Shown here piece by piece: positions 24,401 to 36,034 of a stretch of 64,000 nt of DNA (position 1 is its first letter; each line of letters opens with the position of its first letter). The DNA lies in assembly GCA_030533445.1 (NCBI GenBank), contig CM060064.1:38905787-38969786 (forward strand), in the 5' to 3' direction. The notes under the pieces are model-generated. The model did not search any database and was not told the DNA's origin. It was given only the letters and a program-made list of their open reading frames with translations. The position numbers and the translations under genes were made by a program. This stretch comes from Cyprinodon diabolis (lineage: Eukaryota; Chordata; Actinopteri; Cyprinodontiformes; Cyprinodontidae).

Positions 24401-25878
24401 TCAATCGAATGCCCACACTGAAAAAGCCTGCAGCAGTATACCAAGCATGGTCTCATTCGGTGCCATCTTTCAAATCACTTCCTAGAGCTCTAATATGCAA
24501 TTTTTCCTCCAGGCAGTCAAACTATGTTGTAAAGGCACGCCAGTCATCCTGATGAGCTGTCTGCCTTAAAACAGCCCCTGGCCGGAGGTTGAGGTAACGG
24601 CAAAGCCACTGTTAATGATCAGAGAGAAGAACGAGGACTCGGAAATCTGAAGTCTAAGAAAAGGCAACATTTGAGCAGGTTTTTCAGTCTCACAAACATT
24701 GTTATCACCATAAAAAAAGAGGCAGTTCAGGGTCTTCAGCACAGCTTAGAAAAGTCATGCAACCCTGTTGTGGATGAAGAAAAAAAGCTCATCAAAATGT
24801 CAACATATGCTCTGCAGAGACACTTTCAGATAGAGAAATGCCTCAAACAGAAATTTCCCAGAAGCCAGATTTTCCCCTTTATTTTATTTATAAGTCTGAG
24901 ACCAGCGCAAACCAAACATTTCTTTCATCATCTTATCAAAAAAAAAGATTAAAAATATTTTCGAAAGCATTTCACATCCTTAATCATTTTGAGTTACTGT
25001 ATTTTACGCAGGTTCTCATTTGTCTTGGCTCTGCTCTGAACAGGCAATAATAATCAGCTAATCTTGATCATAGCAGGGACATGTGGGCCCCTTCCCAATG
25101 GATTAAGAACAGAGAAGGTAGCCCTTTGCGTACTGATATCTTTGTGTCGGAAGTCTAAATGTTATAGTATATTTGTTGGCATAAAGCGTGGTGATTGATC
25201 ATTGCCGCTGGATAGTGAAATTCTTCTTTTGAAGCCAGAACAATGGCCTACCTTGAAAATAACCTATTTGAGGAGCTGGATATGGTTCCACTGTGGAAAA
25301 TCCACTTTTAATTAACAAACTACACTTGTCTTTAACAGTACCCTAAAACAGATATGCCATAGCTACAACAAAGCCAGCCCATGCCATGCTGATAATTCTG
25401 CCAACACCATGATAACACATTTCAACCTCACAGAGAACCTCCAGGGAGCAATATTGCTTCATTGCACAAAATCTAGTGTTTTTTTTTTACAGTGTCCTGT
25501 CTGGCGATAAGAATAATTGTCTTGATGCCAAAAAGAGCCAAACAGATTTTACTTTCACAAGTGGAGCAGTACGGCTATCGCCATACTGTTCCGGTTGTTT
25601 TATGTATATACATTTTTTTATTATAATTATGCAGGTAGTTTTACAGATTATATGGACACTGCAATGTAAGTAGAACAGGAACGGAAAAACAAAAAAAAGA
25701 GAAAAGATGAAAGAAAGAGGAGATAAAAGGGAGATAATGATAAAACATTTTCAGTCTGCTTCATCACCTGTAACGAGATGAAAAAAGAACAGCACAACCA
25801 AAAGACATGGTACGAGGCATACAATAAAACGCTGAAGTAGTATAAATTAATCTGACATATGTACATATGTGTTGATTT
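18455..25878. other. Long intronic stretch, mostly unrecognised
   Basis: About 7.4 kb without a confident repeat or gene. It is AT-rich throughout, with somewhat GC-richer islands at 19480-19720, 23820-24060 and 24230-24620. The last two give the longest chance reading frames (for example 154 codons at 23599-24063, minus). None resembles a known protein. The interval 22240-22440 is dense in TAAT-type motifs and is discussed as a possible enhancer. Confidence 0.4.
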
Positions 25879-26120
25879 TTTTTAACAGCTTTTTGTTGTC
25901 ATTATATTGTTACAAGTACAGGGAAACGAAAAGATCTCTCTGCATTTAACCCAATTGCCTAGGGGGGCAGTGGGCTGCCATTGTGTGGCACCCATGGAGC
26001 AGTGTGGGATTAAGGGTCTTGCTCAGGGACCCAAAGTGGCAGTCTGTGGGAGTGGGGCTTGAAATCAGAACCTTGGGATTCCAAGCTCAATGCCATAACC
26101 ACTAGGCCTCCACTCCTCTG
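25879..26120 (-). mobile_element. tRNA-derived SINE (family 2), copy 2
   Basis: On the minus strand it starts CAGAGGAGTGGAGGCCTAGTGG (A-box-like, first base changed), followed by GGTTCTGATTTC (decayed B box), TTTGGGTCCCTGAGCAAGAC, CACACTGCTCCATGGG, GGGTTAAATGCAGAG and CCTGTACTTGTAAC. The order is the same as in the copy at 14601-14820. It is full length apart from the changed promoter boxes and ends in an A-rich tail. Confidence 0.75.
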
Positions 26121-27810
26121 ATGCCAGATTTTCCACATTATAGCTGATGATAAAAGTAGTGGAATGTTTGTGTGTAGCTTTACTCCGATGTGAAGGAGAG
26201 TCCATCTCCTCAACGAAAGAAATCAAAGTTCATATTTTCTCTTTCTCAGTGCTAAAAATCAGAAACACTTTATTAATGCAGAAACGAAACTGATTATATT
26301 TACCTAATCTGTTAAATCAGCTGTCTGGTTGAAATGATTCGCTCCTATCTATTTGTTATGGTTCCTTAAAGTAATACAGTCTGAGTGCTAGCTGCGGCTA
26401 ATGAACCCTCCAGTGAATAATTTCTGCACTTCATAGAATGGAAACTTTAATTTCGCTGCTAAGCTACTGCTCATTCACTGTCTGAAATACAGTACCACAC
26501 GAAATTTAGTTTTGTATACACTCTGTGTATACAAAATTACAATAAAATTGGTCTAAGGTTGTGGTGTCAAGTATATGACAACATTTTCTTAGTGAAAAAA
26601 GTTAAAACAAGGAAACAGAAAAAAAAATCTGATGCTAAAAGGATTTTTTTTACTATATAAATGAAAACAAATTAATTTAAATGCAGTCGCTGGATATGTT
26701 TTCTATATAGTTTAGGAATGAGACTGTTTTGATATAAAACCTTCCTTGCTGCTCCAAATTTCTAATCTACAAGTCAATTTTAAAGCCTGAAAATCATTAT
26801 GTTTGTTGTGCCATGAGTTGTCTTTGTAAATTTGTCAGAGGCCTAACAGAATTCAAGGTGTCTGATCAATGTAAATAAATCCATCTCTTCTACCCCCAGC
26901 TCGCTGCCCGTGAGTGTCTGCTTTCATTGGCCTGCGCCTCTTTGATTTCCTCTGATGTGTTTCTGTCAGCAGAGATGTCGGCAGAGTGTCGACAGCGAGA
27001 GGAGAATAAGCAGGTCATTTGCTGGATGCTATCTGACAGGCCGCAGAAGGCCCGTCCATCTCAAAGTTCAGGACGGCAGTCGCCGCTGACGCCGCCGCGC
27101 TCTGCACTGCCAGATAATGTGACAGAACAAGACAGTGATGAGCTGAGATGGTGGTGGAGATGGGCTGACTTTTACCGCAGACATCTGACAGAGGGTCAAA
27201 TGAAACTAACTTGCATTCATTTCGTTTTGCAAAAGGCTTTGTTTGTCATTTCTCCTTATAAGGCCGTGCAACAGGAGGATATATGACAATACAAAAAGGG
27301 CTAAATCAAAAATATTCGTGAGTTTAAACTTGTTTTAGGAGATTTCTAGTTAAAACAGCAATGTCACTATATTGCAATAAGTTGAATAGCCCATTATATT
27401 GTGCTAAACACATTGAGGAGGAACTCTGATTTTTAAAAATAATATTTTGCAGACTTTTAAAAAAAGGTGATTCAATTACCTACATAAAATCTGAGTTGGT
27501 GTTATTCTCCTATTAGACACATAAAGAATGTACACTTGAATGTAACTCTACTCTTACACTCTGCAGAGATTTACCTTGTACATTTGAGACGTGTTGCTGT
27601 TGTTGCATATTAACAACACTGCAGAAGGAAATATGGTGCATATTTTGTTTAACAGTCTAGAAAACCAAACACGAAATACTGTTTTTTTGCTTGGTAATTC
27701 AAACCTCTTCATTATGCATGTAAATGTGAATACAAATTTACAGATTTGGAATTGTGGAGGAGTAAATCAGCTACTTATGCAAAAAGCATAAGGCCCATAA
27801 TATTATATAA
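26121..27810. other. Intronic stretch with a GC-richer island
   Basis: AT-rich apart from 26880-27200, which is GC-richer. The island holds an open frame of 119 codons (26927-27286, plus) with the motif-free peptide SPLTPPRSALPDNVTEQDSD. I see no splice signals or similarity to support a gene, and it may instead be a conserved regulatory block. Confidence 0.4.
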
Positions 27811-27815
27811 ACATA

Positions 27816-27844
27816 CACTATATTGCCAAAAGTATTTGCTCACC
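27816..27844 (+). repeat. Left terminal inverted repeat of the Tc1-like element
   Basis: Twenty-nine bases, starting CACTATATTGCCAAAAG, identical to the complement of the right end. The transposase should bind within it. A nearby short palindrome (ATTGGAA...TTCCAAT, about 27854-27874) lies just inside. Confidence 0.9.
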
Positions 27845-27949
27845 CATCCAAATTATTGGAATCAGGTGTTCCAATCACTTCCATGGCCACAGGTGTATAA
27901 ATTCAAGCACCTAGGCATGCAGACTGTTTTTACAAACATTTGTGAAAGA

Positions 27950-28981
27950 ATGGGTCGCTCTCAGGAGCTCAGTGAATTCCAGCGTGGAACTGTGATAGGA
28001 TGCCACCTGTGCAACAAATCCAGTCGTGAAATTTCCTCGCTCCTAAATATTCCACAGTCAACTGTCAGCTGTATTATAAGAAAATGGAAGTGTTTGGGAA
28101 CGACAGCAACTCAGCCACGAAGTGGTAGGCCACGTAAACTGACGGAGCGGGGTCAGCGGATGCTGAAGCGCATAGTGCGAAGAGGTCGCCAACTTTCTGC
28201 AGAGTCAATCACTACAGACCTCCAAACTTCATGTGGCCTTCAGATTAGCTCAAGAACAGTGCGCAGAGAGCTTCATGGAATGGGTTTCCATGGTCGAGCA
28301 GCTGCATCCAAGCCATACATAACCAAGTGCAATGCAAAGCGTCGGATGCGGTGGTGTAAAGCACGCCGCCACTGGACTCTAGAGCAGTGGAGACGCGTTC
28401 TCTGGAGTGACGAATCGCGCTTCTCCATCTGGCAATCTGATGGACGGGTCTGGGTTTGGCGGTTGCCAGGAGAACGGTACTTGTCTGACTGCATTGTGCC
28501 AAGTGTAAAGTTTGGTGGAGGGGGGATTATGGTGTGGGGTTGTTTTTCAGGAGCTGGGCTTGGCCCCTTAGTTCCAGTGAAAGGAACTCTGAATGCTTCA
28601 GCATACCAAGACATTTTGGACAATTCCATGCTCCCAACTTTGTGGGAACAGTTTGGAGCTGCCCCCTTCCTCTTCCAACATGACTGTGCACCAGTGCACA
28701 AAGCAAGGTCCATAAAGACATGGATGACAGAGTCTGGTGTGGATGAACTTGACTGGCCTGCACAGAGTCCTGACCTCAACCCGATAGAACACCTTTGGGA
28801 TGAATTAGAGCGGAGACTGAGAGCCAGGCCTTCTCGTCCAACATCAGTGTGCGACCTCACAAATGCGCTTCTGGAAGAATGGTCAAAAATTCCCATAAAC
28901 ACACTCCTAAACCTTGTGGACAGCCTTCCCAGAAGAGTTGAAGCTGTTCTAGCTGCAAAGGGTGGACCGACGTCATATTGA
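27950..28981 (+). CDS. Tc1-like DD34E transposase, intact
   Basis: It encodes 343 residues, the usual length for Tc1 transposases, with no stop or frameshift. The frame is open further upstream (to 27746), but the ATG at 27950 ([10 protein letters not shown]) matches the start of the family and lies inside the element. An N-terminal paired-like helix-turn-helix region (about 1-110) is split by a GRPRK AT-hook-like motif at 59-63. The catalytic triad is D154 (WSDES), D245 (QHDCAPVH) and E280 (NPIEHLW); 34 residues between the second Asp and the Glu give DD34E. The Gly-rich block [15 protein letters not shown] (189-203) is intact. The enzyme cuts and pastes the element at TA sites in the nucleus. 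It is antisense to the host gene. Confidence 0.95.
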   Translation: MGRSQELSEFQRGTVIGCHLCNKSSREISSLLNIPQSTVSCIIRKWKCLGTTATQPRSGRPRKLTERGQRMLKRIVRRGRQLSAESITTDLQTSCGLQISSRTVRRELHGMGFHGRAAASKPYITKCNAKRRMRWCKARRHWTLEQWRRVLWSDESRFSIWQSDGRVWVWRLPGERYLSDCIVPSVKFGGGGIMVWGCFSGAGLGPLVPVKGTLNASAYQDILDNSMLPTLWEQFGAAPFLFQHDCAPVHKARSIKTWMTESGVDELDWPAQSPDLNPIEHLWDELERRLRARPSRPTSVCDLTNALLEEWSKIPINTLLNLVDSLPRRVEAVLAAKGGPTSY

Positions 28982-29034
28982 ACCCTATGGATTAGGAACG
29001 GGATGTCACTTAAGCTCATATGTGAGTCAAGGCA

Positions 29035-29063
29035 GGTGAGCAAATACTTTTGGCAATATAGTG
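29035..29063 (-). repeat. Right terminal inverted repeat of the Tc1-like element
   Basis: Ends GGCAATATAGTG and is the exact complement of 27816-27844. TA and TGT follow, completing the duplicated target. Confidence 0.9.
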
Positions 29064-29068
29064 TATGT

Positions 29069-30039
29069 GGACTTCTATAGCTGGAAAGACAGAAGATTTG
29101 GGTGTCCAAAAATAGCAACTTAGTTTAAGGAGCTAGTCACAGAACCCTACAAATAGAGATGTACACAGAAATCAGCTCGTGTTAGGAACTGGATGGCATT
29201 GAACCAAAATGCACATGTGGATACTGAATTCAGCATAAACACAAGGCCAGAGAAAGAACAGCACTCTTTTGTGTAGAGGTTAATGCCAAATAAATTGAAC
29301 TCAAAGTCATTCAGTTTCAATATCAGTGATGTGTTTAAAGTATAGTCATGAAGCAGAGAGATTTAACAATTTATTTAAGCCTTTAAAGGGCAAGTTACTG
29401 TTTTTGATAACTTGCATACCCCTTACAAATGGCAATGGAGTCCCATCCCGTCCGTCAGTGAGGTCTAGAAGTGCAAGATCTATATCCAGCCATTCAGCAA
29501 AAATACTGCTACATGGCTGTACATCTCGTTTTAGCATTTGACCAATCGGATGAGCCCTTGAATGATATATTACCTTCTGTAAATTAAGTTGAAAAATAAA
29601 AAGTTAACAAGTCAAGACAAAAGGTAAAAAGCTAATTGAAAAGTTAAAAAGTAGTAGTAGCCCAGTTAACAATTATATTTAGGTTTATAAACTAAAAAAC
29701 GTAAGTGTCAGTATCAACATTAATGCCTCTAAGGTTATGTTTTACCAAAAAAATTTTTTTTTTTATTTCACTCTCAGAGTGTTTTTCATGAATTTCTCTT
29801 AGAAGCACTTTTGTTATTATTTTTTTTTTTTTGACATATTCGGGCAAGTTGGTGTTTCTTACATTGACATCAATTTTTAACATCAAAATATCCACACATG
29901 AATGTTATAAAGGTAATAATGTCTTGTCTTGGATTCCAATAACACTATTGGCTTGAAATTCATTTTTTTAAGTATTTCACTAAGTGCCCAATAAAGGGTT
30001 AAAATGCAACAATTTTGTGGACAAGGTCAGACAAAGCTT
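29069..30039. other. Intronic stretch, nothing recognised
   Basis: AT-rich flank of the Tc1 insertion. It includes poly-T runs near 29750-29760 and 29819-29832. No gene or repeat was recognised. Confidence 0.5.
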
Positions 30040-30612
30040 AAGTTGCAAGAGTCTCAACCAGAAAAAGGTAGTTAGTTCTTGTCAGGTTGGAGGAGAGTTC
30101 CTGCCTCAAGTAGAGGAGTTCACATATCTTTGGGTCCCGTTCATGAGTGAGAGGAGAAGGGAGCAGGAAATCAATAGAGTGTGTGGCTGCTGCTATAATG
30201 CTAAAACTGCAGCCGTTTGTTTTGGTAAGGAGAGCTGAGTGAAAAGACAAAGCTTTTGATTTGCTGGTCGGTCTACGCTTCTAACCTGTCCTATGATCAT
30301 GGATCGTGACTGAAAGAAGGTGATCCAGGATACATATGAGCTTTCTCCTGAGGGTGGCTTGGCTCTATCTTAGAGATAGGATGACGAGTTTGGTAAACAG
30401 AGAAGGGGAGCAGAGTAGATCTGTTTCCAGGCACGTCCCACCAGGAGGAGGCCCAGGGGAGGACCCATTACATGCAGGAGGAACTAAGTTCTAAGTCTAA
30501 AACTTCACCCAGCAGAGCTGAAGGAGATGCCTTAGGTTAGGGAATCTTGAAGTTCCTGCTAAGACTGTTGCACCCCCATTGCCCCATGTCCTATTTAAGA
30601 AGCAGACTACCA
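30040..30612 (+). pseudogene. LINE 3'-end fragment (same type as 12729-13505)
   Basis: The translated pieces QVGGEFLPQVEEFTYLWVPF and EINRVCG line up with the RT-downstream region of the copy at 12.7 kb (QVGKDVLPLLEEFKYHWVLF and KIDRRIGA). Further along, CACGTCCCACCAGGAGGAGG and a GGACCCATTACATGCAGGAG block follow, then a 3' end with CTGCTAAGACTGTTGCACCCC. Several stops and frameshifts are present. It is 5'-truncated, as is usual for LINEs, and lacks the FADD box. It extends further 3' than the other copy, so the two fragments overlap only partly. Confidence 0.7.
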
Positions 30613-32160
30613 GTATGAGTGTTCAGACATAGATGCACTCCTAGAAATCACAGCTGCTGACGTAGTTACTCTGAAAAATGAATTGCCCACGCCATCTGTA
30701 GACCAATCCTAATGTTGTGTCAAAGCAAACTGGGCATCAAAGCATCTGTCATATGCTTTAGTGGAGTTAAGTGATTAAAATGTATGTTTTCTCCCAAGGC
30801 TGCTTAAGTTCAAAACTGGAGCATAAATGTCCTCAATATAGAGCCATGCTAATTTTGACTAATCACAGTCTTTCTGATCGTAAAAATGAAATATCAGCCT
30901 TTCATCTCACATCACCATCTACAGTATGTTGGGCTTCAAATGAAGTATATAAATTAAAGTTGTGCGATAAACAGTAAAATTATCTCCGTCCTCCATGCAG
31001 ACATTTTTAAAATTGTTTACCAAATTGTTTACCAATAAGCTTTTCCCCTGCTCCTGCAGTTTGAGTCATATCTTTTTCTATATCATTAACCAACCAGAAA
31101 ACTGGCTTTTAAATTATTTTGGTACATTTTTATCACCAGTAAGCAACATGATTAGCAGGTTTATCATATTTTGTTGTGGATTGCATATAGGAGGAAATTC
31201 AGTTCATTTTAAGGCATTTTAAAAGAAAATAGAATTTAAAAAAGGAAATTCTGCAGTGGATTTGGAAGCTTTCTACAATGAAAACGTTGCTTTCTGCCAC
31301 ATAAAACTTGCCAGTTAACACAACATCAGTTATATTTCATGTATATCTGAAGGTGTCATGTTTATATTTGGTGCTCTTCTTATACTTGAAGATCACAAGG
31401 ATGAAAACATGTTATAATGCTTTGATGAAAATATACACTGCTTAAGAAAAAGAGACTGTAGTCATTGAAAGCTGGATGAGGTCTGGATGCTTTACTCACA
31501 GTAACCAGACTCTCTTACTATTAAGCAAATGGGGATGAATGATCTGTCAAATACAATCCCCCCTTCTATATTTCTCCCAATTACCTGCCTCCCCTGACCC
31601 GGACCTTCAGTGTATCAGCAGAGGCCGCCACAAAGCCTGGCAGGAAGGACTCGAAAATTATGCAAGTTAAATTCGATAGGCAGGCCTTTTCATTTTAGGC
31701 ATTTTTTTTTTTTTTTTTTACAATAATGAGTGTGAGTCAGCTCTAACTGTTCATGAAATAAGATAATAAGATATTAGGAGTGTTACCTGGAAAGGTCAAA
31801 TGTGGACCAGAATATTTCTACAGCAAAATGGTCAGGTGGAAAAGTAGCTTCAGCATAGAGAGACCTGACCGAGTTTTTAAAGGACCTGAAAACCTATGGA
31901 TCTAGATCAGGTCTCAGTTTGTAGAATGTGGATGTGGAATCTTGAAGTAAGTCATCACACGTGGAGTGCTTTCTTGTGATTGGCTTATACAAGGGAGCTT
32001 TGTGATTGGTGGCAAACCATCCCCTGTTTAGAAAAAATTTACTTGTGTATCGAGGCATGTCGGGGCAGTCTCAAAAATCCACACACAAATGCAGTGAAGT
32101 TTAAAGACTACTGGTACTTTGGAATTTAATTTATACTTGTTTATGGATCAGAAATACTTT
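30613..32160. other. Intronic stretch with a possible unclassified repeat
   Basis: From about 31858, GAGACCTGACC is mirrored by ATCAGGTCTC at about 31905, and the region 31930-32100 reads like repeat sequence (GTGTATCGAGGCATGTCGGG). I could not define its ends or class. The rest is AT-rich, with an 18-T run at about 31703-31720. Confidence 0.4.
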
Positions 32161-32170
32161 GGTCAATCTT

Positions 32171-32335
32171 GTTCTGTGTATGCATGTGTGGATCTGTTTT
32201 GCTTGCATGAATTGTTCTGTGTGTGTGTGGATCTTTTCTTTTGTGTGTGTGTGGATATTTTTGTTCTTGCGTGAATCATGCTCTGCATGTGTGGATCTTA
32301 TCCTGTGCATGAATGATTCACTTATGTGTATTTGT
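32171..32335 (+). repeat. Degenerate minisatellite, unit about 40 bp
   Basis: Four imperfect units each contain a TCTGTGTGTGTGTGGATCTT-like core (TGCATGTGTGGATCTG, TGTGTGTGTGGATCTT, TGTGTGTGTGGATATT, TGCATGTGTGGATCTT). Three are followed by a GCATGAAT or GCGTGAAT block. The open frames on both strands are a by-product of the repeats. Confidence 0.6.
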
Positions 32336-32979
32336 GAAAAATGAGACCGATCTAGCTCCATAGAATCCAAACATCAACAGTGACATGTTACGTAATTCTG
32401 TGAACAGCTTAAAGATTTGCTTTACCCAAAGTAATTTTGAGTAGTGACAAGTTACCACATTTTCTTTTGAGTTGAACTAACCACAGCCACGGGTTCTAAT
32501 AAAGAAAACCTGCCTGAAAAAAATGAAACCAACAGAACACATCTTGAGAGGATTTCAAGAAATTCCATAAGAGAAGAAAAAGTCATGAACGCTTTTTATT
32601 TTCCATTAAAATGTTACAAAACAGCTTCTAGTCTGTTACTGTTTTTAGTAGCCTAATAAACAGAATTTCCTATATATTTCAATTAAAACTGTAGCATGAC
32701 TTTAAACTGGCTGTTCAGACTCAAACATACTCCATTCCTGCTAAATCAAAAAATGGGCCTAAATTCCTACACAGCAATTAAGAAGATTATCTATGAGTTA
32801 TTTTGATAGCTAATGGCAGGTGTTGATACCAATGGTGTAAAAATTATGCATTAAAATCACAGGTAATCACATGTGCACAGACTGCAAAATCAGTTGGATA
32901 TTTTTTAGCTGCCTCTCATAAATTAAGACAGCATTTTGAAAGATGTTCTTTAGTATTTCATTTGCTATGTTTCTGCCCA
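32336..32979. other. Intronic stretch, nothing recognised
   Basis: AT-rich sequence, no distinctive features. Confidence 0.5.
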
Positions 32980-33110
32980 GAGTTGGTTCTGGAGCACCGC
33001 TGTACTGCAGGTTTTAGAGGTTTCCTTTCTTCAGCACAGCTGATTCAAAGAAAAACAGTTTAGAAATAGCTTGTTAATCAGCTATCAATGGAAATCTGCT
33101 GTGCTAAAGC
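32980..33110 (+). repeat. Interspersed repeat fragment ('CTGCAGGTTTTAGA' type)
   Basis: GGTTCTGGAGCACCGCTGTACTGCAGGTTTTAGAG, followed by TTCAGCACAGCTGATTCAAA and ATCAGC, corresponds to a very common fish dispersed repeat with the same order of blocks. I do not know its class with certainty; no ends were seen. Confidence 0.4.
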
Positions 33111-34254
33111 ATTAAATGTGACCAAAAGAAAAAAGAAAAACAAAAGAAAACAATCAAGGTTTTCACAAAATTGCATAACATAAAATATTGGGGTTTAGAG
33201 CTTTTTCTTCTTATTCTTCTTTGGTCTTACATACAAGTGCTTATTTCATTACGTGTTTCAGGAAACACATAATGAGTTGTGTTAACCAAAAGAATATGCT
33301 CATAGGGAAATAATTAAATCTGGGCCCAGACCAAAAAGCTTAATCAGTTTGGCCTCTGAATTTGGCACTGGGTGTTTGTTTGTTTTTTTTAACCAAATAC
33401 CTGGCCACAACATATTAACCGTAGGCGTTGAATTACATTTAGTGGTTTTGATGCATAAAAAAGCCAACACAACACAAAGTGGAACTGTCATGAGAAAACT
33501 GTGGCTGAGTCATTGCATCACACAGAGGAGTGGAGGCATTGTGGTTTGTTTGCACAGAATGACAGATTTAAGAGTAGATGGATCAGCTATTAGTTTGCTG
33601 TTAATGAGGTCATTATTCGAGTGTTTGGTTTGATTAACTGGCCTTCTCTTTTTCTAAACCCTTTCCAAGGTCATGAGATGAACATCATAGAGTTGTACAG
33701 CTATACTGTTTTCTGAAAGATTTGTAATCTGTGTACAATTAGGTCACCCCACCTAATAGCTAGACTACCACTTTTGGTCAAAATCCCTTGAGCTAAGGTC
33801 CAAATGTTTTCCCTGTTCCTAATTTCCAGCTTTGAGATGTTAAATTAACTTCCTACACACAAACCATTTCAAGTCACATCAAAGTCCGTAATTAAGATCA
33901 AGATCTGAGCTTTGGCCTACTGTAGGTTTTTTGATTCCTCAGTTTCCAGGCAATCCCTGTTTTATTTGGAGTCATTGTCATATTTAGCTTCAGTTTGGTG
34001 TCAAACGTTCATTAAGCTACCTGACAATTTGTGACTGATGCAAAGATTGTGGGCTGATCGGGTCCTGATGCTGAAATAATGCTTTCACCTCCTTGCTTTG
34101 CAATTGGTATGAGGTGCAGTGGAAGCAAATGTCTACTGTGACTATATGGTCATCCAGACTGCAAATTCAATGACTCCAGACAATCAGCCAGTATTGTAGC
34201 AAAACTTACCTTATTAGAATTAGAAAAGAAAAAAGCCCTTAAAAAAGATACATT
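33111..34254. other. Intronic stretch, nothing recognised
   Basis: It includes an A/G-rich run at 33121-33150 (AAAAGAAAAAAGAAAAAC). Otherwise unremarkable. Confidence 0.5.
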
Positions 34255-34395
34255 CAGTTTCAGTTCAGTATAGTTTAAATTTATTTTGCAGCAATTCATT
34301 ACGCATGTCATCCAAGGCATGAAACACAGACAATTAAATTGAATCATGCGAAAGAGTTTGGTACCAATTAAGGAAGGCCATTCCCTTTATGCTGA
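34255..34395 (+). repeat. Interspersed repeat fragment, relative of 666-712
   Basis: AGTTTAAATTTATTTTGCAGCAATTCATTACGCATGTCATCCAAGGC parallels the repeat near 660 (AGCGCCAGTTCATAACACATCATCCAAGGC). It then continues to ATTAAGGAAGGCCATTCCC, which is part of the same fish repeat in my recollection. It is diverged; class unknown. Confidence 0.5.
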
Positions 34396-35888
34396 GAATG
34401 CTGAATTTAGAGTTTGTCTACAAGAAAAGACAAAAAACATGATTAGAGATCATAGAGTGATTATAAGGGCTTAAACTGGAATTAAACGTTGTTTAGTTTA
34501 GTTTATATAAGTGCTTTGGAGCAGAATTTGCATCACCACCATGTAATGTTGTGTTAAAGTATGTTGTGATTGTGTCACTTCATTTTGGATCTCTCTCCTG
34601 AGCCCAATTTGCCTGCCTTACCAACCTCTGATGGGTCTGAGAAACAATCTGGCACTGGTGATGGGTAGTCTGTCAGCTTAAACCCGAATGACTGATGAAG
34701 ATAGGGGACTTACTGCACAGTCTCTTAACTCCCACTGACAGGCTGTCATATGGTTATGATTTGGTGTTGATAGATTTAGACAGTGCCACCTCAGTGGATT
34801 TTTTAAATATATATAAGAATCTCTTCTTTAGTCTTTGGTATATACGCTTTTGCAACAGTAATATCCAAAGTTTGAAATTAATATTTGACCAGTGACAAAA
34901 TGCAAGTGAACATCTACTGTCACCACATTGCTTATCCAGGAGGAGCGTGTCCTGCAAGTCAGTGACTTGATGCAATCAGCTGTGTTTTCTTAGATAAAAA
35001 CCTTTTACTAGTCTGACTGTATGAACTAGTTTAGGTGAATTGAACTGAACCAAACAATGAGGCTTTATCCGACATGAAAATATCAGACATAAAATGAAAA
35101 TATACGTGTTTAATTTTCTAATTTAGTTTTACAGTACAGCATATTAGTGGTACCAATACAATGTAATAAATAAAGCTCATTAAATATCAGTCAACCAACC
35201 AATGAAAACTATGTAGCTTGATGAAAAATAGTCAATTTTTATTCAAATAAGTACACCCTACAAGATTCCCAAATTTCAAGAAGAGCTGGAGAATTTCTCC
35301 ATTTTCATTATAATGCTATTTTATTCAAAAGAACAGAAAGCCACATACAGTAACCTCTTTGGGGTTTTGTTGCTGAGTCATAATTCAGTAAATAAAAACA
35401 TGTTCAACTGGTCAATAGATGTTTGAGATCATCTGACTGAACTGGTTTTCCAGCTTTAACACAATCACAATTTGAAGGATTTCACGATTTTTTTCAGCAC
35501 AACTGCAAATGTCCGATCACCTCAGCTAAACCTTAATGTCCATGATATTTAACGGACATTAATGGCCATAGAGACATTTAACAACAACGAGAGGCATTTG
35601 AGCTTTATCTAACTAATAAATTATTCAAGTATTACAATGCCCCTTTTTTAAATCTAATATTAAATTAATAATACAAAACTCCAAACAGGAAATGTTTTAT
35701 AAATAGAAACATTTTTGTATTTTTCTAAAAATACTCTACTTTCCATGATTTAATGGTGTACTTAGTTTTAGAAAAACATACTTAACTATTAATGAATATT
35801 TTGCTAATGCAAATTTTAAAACATTTCTAGGGAAGGAAGGATCCTTTTATAGTCTGACAGAAGGAAAAATGTGTCCTCTGTTCTGTTT
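34396..35888. other. Intronic stretch, nothing recognised
   Basis: AT-rich; short chance reading frames only. Confidence 0.5.
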
Positions 35889-36034
35889 AACCGTCCCTTA
35901 GGGAGCAGTGTGCTGACATTGAGTAGCGCACAGGAAGCATTAGGGGTTAAAGGTCTTGCTCAGGGACCCAGAGGGACAGTCTGAGTTTCAAACTACAACG
36001 CCCTGCTTTCCAAACACTAGACCACCACACCCAG
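35889..36034 (-). mobile_element. tRNA-derived SINE (family 2), copy 3, truncated
   Basis: On the minus strand it reads TGGTCTAGTG at the head, then CTCTGGGTCCCTGAGCAAGA and a degraded ACACTGCTCCCTAAGG end. The 3' tail seen in the other two copies (GGGTTAAAT...TGTACTTGTA) is missing, and the B box is lost. Confidence 0.65.

Larger units (their letters stand above)
27816..29063 (+). mobile_element. Complete Tc1-like DNA transposon (1,248 bp)
   Basis: The element starts CACTATATTGCC and ends GGCAATATAGTG, with TA on each side (27814-27815 and 29064-29065), the standard Tc1/mariner duplication. The inverted match runs 34 bases from 27811 to 27844 against 29035 to 29068 without a mismatch. It therefore includes the TA and 3 bases of flank, so the original target was the palindrome ACATATGT. 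Between the ends lies one uninterrupted transposase frame. The short, single-unit ends distinguish it from IR/DR elements such as Sleeping Beauty. Perfect ends and an open frame indicate a young insertion that may still be mobile. Confidence 0.93.

Noticed and set aside
28273..29118. 281-codon minus-strand frame over the Tc1 element
   Set aside because: It is the antisense shadow of the transposase gene; the plus-strand protein has all family motifs.
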